A stretch of 64,000 nt of DNA from Edaphobacter sp. 12200R-103. Its GTDB lineage: Bacteria > Acidobacteriota > Terriglobia > Terriglobales > Acidobacteriaceae. The stretch lies in assembly GCF_010093025.1 (NCBI RefSeq), contig NZ_CP048114.1:3658001-3722000 (forward strand), given 5' to 3'. Position numbers and translations under genes: made by a program. Under the pieces are notes generated by a model. It was not told the DNA's origin. It was given only the letters and a program-made list of their open reading frames with translations, and ran no database searches. Of this stretch, positions 59,101 to 64,000 are shown in pieces; within the stretch, counting starts at the first letter, position 1; each line of letters opens with the position of its first letter.

Positions 59101-62100
59101 GTGCGACATCAGTTGCCTTAACTGCATTCTCCAGATCGCGCCTGGCTGTCTCATCGAATACTTTTGGAGGTAAAAGAGCGCGCTTGACTTGATCGGCGAT
59201 GGGCGTTGAGAACGCCTGGATGTCATTGTAGGCGCGACGCATCTCCGGCGAATACACACCCAACTGAGATCCCATGCCCGGATACTGAGATCCCTGTCCT
59301 GGAAAGACAAAGGCCATGGAACCCTGCCCTTCTCCAGTGCCATAGAACACCTTGGCCGCAGGAGTTGTCTTACCCGTGAGCAGTAGTTCTTCCGCGGCCT
59401 GCAATGCGGTCGCAAGCTCTTCCATGTCGCTTGCCAGGAATCCGATCCGATGAGCGCTGTGATGGCCTTGCCTTGGACATACACTTGCCGCAAGATCCCC
59501 TATCGGGAATCTGGGGTTTCGACGAATGGCCATCTGGACTTCATATAGTTGCTGTTGAAGTCCTCCTATATCCTTGGCCCCGAACAGGAAGATCTCAATT
59601 GGCCACAGATCGCCACCCATCGTCGGTGTTGCCAGTGAGCCGGTGTATTCCTCCAGTACGGCGTGAAAGTTAGTCCCGCCGAAACCAAATGCGCTGACAC
59701 CAGCGCGTCGAGGTTCGTCTTGAGGGGTTACCCACGCCTGAGCATCCTCCAATACGCGGACTGGAGATTCAGGCTGCAAGATGTCTGGTAAGGGCGAATC
59801 GATTGGGGCATGTGGTGGCAATGTCTTGTGGTGCAGTGCCAGAGCGGCCTTCAAGACCCCCGCCAAACCGGCTGCTGACTTCGTGTGTCCGATCAGCCCC
59901 TTTGCCGATCCCAGAACGCATTGCCCAGAATTGGCGCCAGCAGAGCTCAGAATGGAGGAGATCGTTGTTAACTCCGCCTTATCGCCGACAGCCGTGCCTG
60001 TACCGTGTGCCTCATACATGCCAAGGCTGGATGGGCTTAATCCGCAACGTTTATACGCCCGCTGCATGGCGAGTTGCTGTCCTTCTGACCGCGGTGCAGT
60101 CAATCCCATTGCGCGGCCATCGCTCGATCCAGCGACAGAACGAATGACAGCGTATACCCGATCCCCCTCGCGTTCCGCGTCCTCCAATCTGCGCAACACC
60201 AAAGCCACCACACCTTCGCCGATCACAATGCCATCGGCATTCTTGTCGAAGGGCCTTGCACGCCCTGTTGGCGAAAGAGCTCTTGTCTTGCTGAAGGCCA
60301 GATAGCCGTAGGGATTTTGCTCGAACTCCGCTCCGACCACTACAGCAACATTCGAGTCGCCACGCTCCAACTCGCGCATTCCCAGTTGGAGGGCTGCCAG
60401 GGACGAGGCGCATGCCGCGTCTACCGAGTAGTTAGGGCCGCGAAGATCGAGCCGGTTTGCAACTCGTCCTGCTGCGACATTACTCAGCGATCCTGGAAAG
60501 CTCTCCTCTGTCCAATCCGGCAATCTTCGGTAGACATCTTCTAGCGAACCTGGAAGCAGGGAAGGGAGCATCGCGCGCGTGATGTAACCGTGATAGAGAT
60601 CGGCCATACCGTCAGTGCCCAGGACTACAGCCGTATTCTCACGATCGAAGCCGCTCTCGGCGAAGCCCGCATCGTCCAGCGCGCGCCGGCATGCTTCCAG
60701 AGTCAGTAATTGCACTACCGAAATCGAGGTCAAAGAGTGTGGTGGGATCCCATACCGCACCGGGTCGAAAGGCATCTTGTCAATAAACGTGCCCCAGCGT
60801 GAATAGATTCGATCCGGTGCATCTCGGTCTTCGTCGAAGTAGAGTCGCCAGTCAAAGCGCTCTTTCGGAATCTCGCGAATGCTGGAAACTTTGCCCAGCA
60901 TGTTGCGCCAGAAGTCTTCCACCGTGTGCGCGCCCGGTAAAAGACATGCAGCACCGACAATGGCGATCGGTATCTCTGTATTTCTGGAAGGCCGTTGTTT
61001 TGGCTTTTCGGCATAGCGCTGCATCAGCTCTGTTGGGCCTTCACTCAGATCGCGATGAAGCCCCGGGATGCTACCGACCGTCCTCCGCAGCGCTGCTACC
61101 TGGCCCATCATATAAACGCCGCGATTCAATTGTTCCTGTTCGTCCAGGTTGCACAGCGTGCCATTGTCACTCCTGCCCTGTCCTTTGGCTGCGATGCGCG
61201 ACCGGCCCATAAGGAGACCTTCGAGTTTTGCGGTGATCTCTCGCGGCGGCGTGCCCTCGCGATACAGCCTTCTTCGTTCCTGCTTGAAACTCTCGCTAAA
61301 GGGTGTGTTCGCACAGTTGATAACATGGCCGGGGCCGGTGCACAACTGCACAATTCCGTTGCATGAAACGGCCTGCGTCTGGAACTGTTCCACGATTGCA
61401 CCGCACTGTACCGCTTCTTTGGTAAACAGATAGGCCGTCCCTGCCAATACACCGATGCGCACGCCACGCTCGACCAGTGGATGAGCGATCGCCGCTACCA
61501 TCGCCGCGGAAAGAGAGTCGTGAATACCTCCGGCGAACAAGGTATGAACGCTTTCCGCTGCATCAGCGGGCATCTGGGTAAGCAGGGTTTCTATCGCCAG
61601 CTCCCATAAAGGAAGGCTGTGAAGAGGTCCCGCATGACCGCCGCACTCAGCCCCCTCAAGGACAAAACGTCGCGCTCCTTGGATAAGGAAGCTGCTCAAC
61701 AACGCAGGCGACGGCGCATGAAGATAAGTGGTTGTTCCTTGAGCATCCAGTGAATGCACCTGCTCGGGAAAGCCTCCGGCCAGGAGAGCGAATGGCGGCC
61801 GAATCCGCGCTATCGCGTCCATCTGTTGTTTGCGCAACTCAGCCGGCAGGAATGCAAGGATGCCGGCGCCCCAGCTTGCATCGCCCAACGTTTCTGCGCA
61901 GGATCGAAGCAGCGCCTCAGCCTCCTCGCCGCGTAACATAGCCAACGCAACCAGGGGCAATGCGCCCGCATCGCTAACTGCGGCGGCGAAGCGTTGAGTG
62001 TCGCTGACTCGCGTCATCGGTCCCTGAACCACGGGGTAATGCGTGCGATGCGTCTTCGCCAGGGCATTCTCCGGAGCCAGGGCACGGGCGCTAGCGATTG

Positions 62101-63061
62101 CTTCGAGGCACGCATCAGAGGTAGCGGATATCGCGGCTTGAATCAGTCTCCCCGTTGTCCGATATCGAGTCTCATAGATCTTTGCCAGGCCCACAGCCTG
62201 ACCTACTGGCCACGCCTGATTTTGCGCATCGGCCCAACCGATCTTCGAACGAACTTCAGCGGCCCACCTTGTCGCCCGCTCGTCCGGTCTTTCCTCAATC
62301 GAAATTTGAGAGGCAGATTCCTGCAGGGCCTGGCCAGCCTGCAACTCGGGCCGGTTCGGGATGCGCACACGCAATCCCAACTCTTCGCCGACCACTGCTG
62401 TATCTTCCCCGCTCATGCGCCGCAGCGAAGGTCCGTACAAGGTACCTACAGGCGATTCGTTCAATAGCAGCAATGCATCGTCCAGGACTGCTCCGGCGGC
62501 GCCGGCGACGCGGGAGGCAACGCATCCGCGGATACCCAGTCCTCCCTGCAAAAGGAAGGGAAGTTCCTGCTGAGCCAGTGTCTGTGCAAGCACAAACGTA
62601 GACTCCGCTCCGCAGAGGCCACCACTCTCCGCGCCGCGTGCGAGCCATCCATCCGGCACGATGCCTGAAGCCCTCAGACGCTGAACATCGGCAGCCGCAG
62701 TAATCTCCAGCCAGGTCTTTCGCTGTGGCAAAGACGTTGGCAATGCATCTTCGGGTCTCCATTGTGCGATCACGTACCAATGAGGCACATCGGCCAGACC
62801 GATGTCTGTCGCAAGCGATTCCATGAATCTTAAGTTCTCGGCTGAAAACCGAAGGCCGAAGACTTTTTTCCCGCTACTGGAGATAAGTGACTCGACCACC
62901 GCGCGAGCTCGCGACAATGTGGGCTCGCGTAGTTCGTTGTCGATGTCAACAATACCCACGCCGCCGGCTCGACATGTTCCCAGAGCAACGGCAGGCAAAG
63001 TGCCGACAGTCGGCGGTAGAGCTGATAAAGAACAAATGTGGAACGCTTTCGTGCCTTTCAT
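56141..63061 (-). CDS. Type I PKS / secondary-lipid synthase: NMO–NMO–KS–AT–ACP–KR
   Basis: The 2306-residue product has two nitronate-monooxygenase/PfaD-like flavin barrels at about 1-330 (ARGAESGGLCGAESTFVL, QGGLGIRG) and 340-600 (YPVVQGPMTRVSD, GAECGGHAGPL, FAGGIHD). Then KS: Cys 884 in DAACASS, His 1019 in EAHGTGT, His 1059 in KGLIGHTKSAAG. AT: Ser 1349 in GHSFGEF and AFHSPAM. One ACP: Ser 1763 in ELGIDSIKRIEVL, the Pfa-type signature. KR: TGGARGI, Ser 2190 and Tyr 2203 in ADYAAGN. PfaD-family barrels act as enoyl reductases, so with the AT–DH protein all reducing steps are covered. It is the first gene of its operon, before the GT28-like gene. Confidence 0.94.
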   Translation of the reverse strand: MKGTKAFHICSLSALPPTVGTLPAVALGTCRAGGVGIVDIDNELREPTLSRARAVVESLISSSGKKVFGLRFSAENLRFMESLATDIGLADVPHWYVIAQWRPEDALPTSLPQRKTWLEITAAADVQRLRASGIVPDGWLARGAESGGLCGAESTFVLAQTLAQQELPFLLQGGLGIRGCVASRVAGAAGAVLDDALLLLNESPVGTLYGPSLRRMSGEDTAVVGEELGLRVRIPNRPELQAGQALQESASQISIEERPDERATRWAAEVRSKIGWADAQNQAWPVGQAVGLAKIYETRYRTTGRLIQAAISATSDACLEAIASARALAPENALAKTHRTHYPVVQGPMTRVSDTQRFAAAVSDAGALPLVALAMLRGEEAEALLRSCAETLGDASWGAGILAFLPAELRKQQMDAIARIRPPFALLAGGFPEQVHSLDAQGTTTYLHAPSPALLSSFLIQGARRFVLEGAECGGHAGPLHSLPLWELAIETLLTQMPADAAESVHTLFAGGIHDSLSAAMVAAIAHPLVERGVRIGVLAGTAYLFTKEAVQCGAIVEQFQTQAVSCNGIVQLCTGPGHVINCANTPFSESFKQERRRLYREGTPPREITAKLEGLLMGRSRIAAKGQGRSDNGTLCNLDEQEQLNRGVYMMGQVAALRRTVGSIPGLHRDLSEGPTELMQRYAEKPKQRPSRNTEIPIAIVGAACLLPGAHTVEDFWRNMLGKVSSIREIPKERFDWRLYFDEDRDAPDRIYSRWGTFIDKMPFDPVRYGIPPHSLTSISVVQLLTLEACRRALDDAGFAESGFDRENTAVVLGTDGMADLYHGYITRAMLPSLLPGSLEDVYRRLPDWTEESFPGSLSNVAAGRVANRLDLRGPNYSVDAACASSLAALQLGMRELERGDSNVAVVVGAEFEQNPYGYLAFSKTRALSPTGRARPFDKNADGIVIGEGVVALVLRRLEDAEREGDRVYAVIRSVAGSSDGRAMGLTAPRSEGQQLAMQRAYKRCGLSPSSLGMYEAHGTGTAVGDKAELTTISSILSSAGANSGQCVLGSAKGLIGHTKSAAGLAGVLKAALALHHKTLPPHAPIDSPLPDILQPESPVRVLEDAQAWVTPQDEPRRAGVSAFGFGGTNFHAVLEEYTGSLATPTMGGDLWPIEIFLFGAKDIGGLQQQLYEVQMAIRRNPRFPIGDLAASVCPRQGHHSAHRIGFLASDMEELATALQAAEELLLTGKTTPAAKVFYGTGEGQGSMAFVFPGQGSQYPGMGSQLGVYSPEMRRAYNDIQAFSTPIADQVKRALLPPKVFDETARRDLENAVKATDVAQPALAIVILGMLELTRRLGINPAVVAGHSFGEFAALHAAGAVSREAFLTLSEARGHALAEAAREAKGTMAAVDCSREEIEVWLKDLPGLTLANHNTPKQCVVSGSNATIENALVEFANRGVAAKRLAVGAAFHSPAMSPAAAKVRTAIEKADVRSPQMVVTSNVSAAPYSKEASAVRELLGQHLESKVEFVAQIEAMYAAGTRVFVEVGPKSVLSGLIARILGEREHLAISLDGNGGGLRGLLMGVAQLFSHGISMNFDALFEGRLVQKIKLEEILEPAPDRWYIDGGRVWAATEPHGYIGEEPLLTAETRDEARSVVPPASEFSGNSALQAYSEYQKTMRSFLESQEHALETFLDGLNGVRSEPSLRRTSIEETTPLTLSTSASKVVPVTTPAATAPSSDSMELTLSNLTALFTRLLAERSGYEPELILPELDLETELGIDSIKRIEVLATAEGQLPASVQESFRRSMDRLTQTRSIHELAKAVLAMEVQTEESTPISESDNICPRLVMRAHPAPLIEDGENRLSGLYLLTEDTCGIADTVCSLLRSHGADAVTIDSEVLSDPKKLRGYIEANATKFGPVQGILHLTPLDCEDREATLAQWQIESQKTVEGLFHLLQASGEQVAVAIALTGFGGLWGRDKCGPGLLGTATGGAHGVLRTFAAETGALTRVIDIDRKLPPEKIATLVIDELLYGSADTCEIGYYDGKRLAFMPEPEEVDRQSAGWKPTAGSVILLTGGARGITALAAESLAAPGVHLVLVGREAIDESTITGREKIETLHRLRELGGLPEYHAIDVCSETEFGSFIDVLYQRFGKIDGVIHGAGRIADKLIRDKSTKSFREIFATKADSTFILRTRLRPDHLKLVVLFASISGRFGNLGQADYAAGNEVLNRLAWNMATAWPDTHVTSINWGPWKDSGMASSAVLRLLEARGIHPISKVAGNNFLLTEINGGQAVEVIAGTGPWMATGLAPEEGLSFAEEDQRESV

Positions 63062-63143
63062 CTAGCAAACACCTTTACACCAAACGTAGAAAGAAGCTCT
63101 TGTACGCAGAAACTAGTTTTTGCTGGATTATGGGAGAGGAGTG

Positions 63144-63251
63144 ATGAAAGCTCGAAGTGAAATATGGTCGTACCGGGTTCTTAACGGGGAAGATTTGCCG
63201 CCGGTGAACTGCGTCGCCACCAATTCGATTATTTCTTTAGGTGAAGTCTAG
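63144..63251 (+). CDS. Possible 35-residue peptide gene
   Basis: An ATG at 63144 is preceded by GGGAG with seven bases between, and the frame runs 35 codons to TAG at 63249-63251. The peptide begins MKARSEIWSYRVLNGED and contains one Cys and one Trp. It lies in the 280-base spacer divergent from the large PKS gene and upstream of the ketoisomerase gene. It could be a leader peptide or a small cluster protein; it is not an MbtH protein. Short length means chance is a real possibility. Confidence 0.3.
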   Translation: MKARSEIWSYRVLNGEDLPPVNCVATNSIISLGEV

Positions 63252-63340
63252 CACGGCGGTATTAGGGAATTGCTTCGGCGAAGTACAACATTATTGGGAG
63301 GATAGTCGTCCGGCATTGGAAAGATCAGCGAGAGGCATTA

Positions 63341-63799
63341 ATGCTATGCTTTACCAAAATTCAATCAGCAGAGAGATTGGTGTTCGGTCCCATGAGCTAT
63401 TTGGACAATTCTCGCTGGATAGACTTTCCGCCTGTTGTCGATGCGCGAGGTTCTCTTACGGCGATTGAAAGCTGCCGCTCGATTCCCTTTCAAATAAATC
63501 GTGTTTACATGGTCCACGATGTTGTTGCAGACCGTGGCGGTCATGCGCACCGCGATACTGAACAAGTGGTCCTTGCTCTCGCTGGATCCTTTCATCTGAA
63601 GCTTTCCACGCCTACCGAACACAAGATATTTGAGCTTGACCGACTTGGCCGCGGTGTTCACATCCAGCCCATGACGTATATCGAGCTCAGTAACTTCAGC
63701 CCCGGCGCTGTCGCTTTGGTTTTAGCGAGCACGCTCTATCGCAAAGAGAGGTCTCTGCGCTCATGGGAGGAGTATGTTGCCTGCTTCGATCGGGGATAG
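63341..63799 (+). CDS. FdtA-like (WxcM cupin) sugar 3,4-ketoisomerase
   Basis: The product is a cupin of the WxcM/FdtA family: DNSRWIDFPPVVDARGSLTAIE, IPFQINRVYMVHDVVADRGGHAHRDTEQVVLALAGSFHLKL, and a late GRGVHIQPMTYIELSNFSPGAVALVLAS, including the paired His (GHAH) at the active site. FdtA-type enzymes convert dTDP-4-keto-6-deoxyglucose to the 3-keto isomer for deoxysugar and amino-sugar synthesis. ATG 63341 has AGAGG five bases upstream (152 aa); an ATG at 63392 gives 135 residues closer to family length. The 2,3-dehydratase gene follows in seven bases. Confidence 0.9.
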   Translation: MLCFTKIQSAERLVFGPMSYLDNSRWIDFPPVVDARGSLTAIESCRSIPFQINRVYMVHDVVADRGGHAHRDTEQVVLALAGSFHLKLSTPTEHKIFELDRLGRGVHIQPMTYIELSNFSPGAVALVLASTLYRKERSLRSWEEYVACFDRG

Positions 63800-63806
63800 A
63801 CGTTCC

Positions 63807-64000
63807 ATGACTCAGGCCCCCTTTGTCTCGTTTGCCGATCCGACAGCGCTCTCCCTGGTGACGGAAGGGCGGTTTCGAAGCACGGCTGAAGTCCTTTCCT
63901 GGCTTGAGACGATGAACCGCGAACGCCCGATGAAGGTAGATCTTGTCGCCTTGGATGAGTTGGCCGAATGGTCTTTTCGTTCAGGACCGCTCTCGCTTGG
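63807..64000 (+). CDS. NDP-hexose 2,3-dehydratase, 3' end beyond the window
   Basis: Sixty-four residues are visible from ATG 63807. After a variable N-terminus the sequence shows EVLSWLETMNRERPMKVDLV and LDELAEWSF, the opening pattern of NDP-hexose 2,3-dehydratases (a WL segment, basic stretch, V-x-x-V/I-x-L-D-x-L-x-x-W-x-F). These enzymes remove the C2 hydroxyl of dTDP-4-keto-6-deoxyhexose in deoxysugar pathways. The rest lies beyond 64000. The short 7-base spacer after the ketoisomerase gene indicates a deoxysugar operon continuing to the right. Confidence 0.75.
   Translation, partial: MTQAPFVSFADPTALSLVTEGRFRSTAEVLSWLETMNRERPMKVDLVALDELAEWSFRSGPLSL

Overview
The window looks like chromosomal DNA from a soil acidobacterium of the Granulicella/Terriglobus/Edaphobacter type. 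This is inferred from a PEP-CTERM protein, a secreted cytochrome c–PQQ-type sugar dehydrogenase, a propeller–Y_Y_Y–GGDEF signalling protein, PadR regulators paired with a membrane partner, and an intergenic repeat that folds on itself and begins GTCATCCTGAGC. Taxonomy was not tested. I saw no rRNA, tRNA, CRISPR array, transposase or integrase.

Positions 1-29,800 are mostly ordinary chromosome. In order: the 3' part of a single-pass membrane protein; a leftward fabD–glutaminyl cyclase–peroxiredoxin operon; a large diguanylate cyclase; two small membrane genes and a PEP-CTERM protein with a clear terminator; pyrG; a cytochrome c/sugar dehydrogenase with a TTG start; PadR, TetR, DinB and YraN genes; a sulfatase and a glutaminase-like secreted enzyme; then an amino-sugar block (NanE–ROK fusion, RhaT-like permease, GntR/UTRA regulator, secreted FAD oxidoreductase). 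An unrecognised 581-aa protein and a 91-aa conserved-looking protein lie just before the next region.

Positions 29,900 to the end of the window are a large biosynthetic gene cluster that runs off the right edge. Its left arm is one tight rightward operon: a type I PKS (AT–ACP–KS–AT–degenerate DH–ACP), an NRPS (docking–C–A–T–TE) whose hand-read adenylation code points to aspartate, an O-methyltransferase, and an ABC exporter with an N-terminal HMA-like domain. Its right arm resembles the Pfa/Hgl 'secondary lipid' synthases: a 2306-aa protein with tandem nitronate-monooxygenase/PfaD-like domains fused to KS–AT–ACP–KR, an AT–DH protein and a free ACP, together able in principle to reduce a chain fully. 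Between and around them are four glycosyltransferases of different folds (one fused to the phosphopantetheinyl transferase), a YdjC/HpnK-like deacetylase, a GH-A-like hydrolase, a GINT1-like propeller protein, and deoxysugar genes: a Gfo/Idh/MocA oxidoreductase, an FdtA-like 3,4-ketoisomerase and the start of an NDP-hexose 2,3-dehydratase.

The simplest reading is a glycosylated lipo-polyketide or lipopeptide. The Pfa-like set would make a reduced chain, the PKS–NRPS would extend it and add an amino acid, and the sugar genes would make and attach deoxysugars. It is equally possible that two neighbouring pathways share one PPTase. Stand-out points are the PPTase–GT4 fusion, the NMO–NMO–KS–AT–ACP–KR architecture, the catalytically altered DH (His to Tyr, Asp to Glu), and the HMA-domain ABC exporter linked to a DUF5132-like protein.
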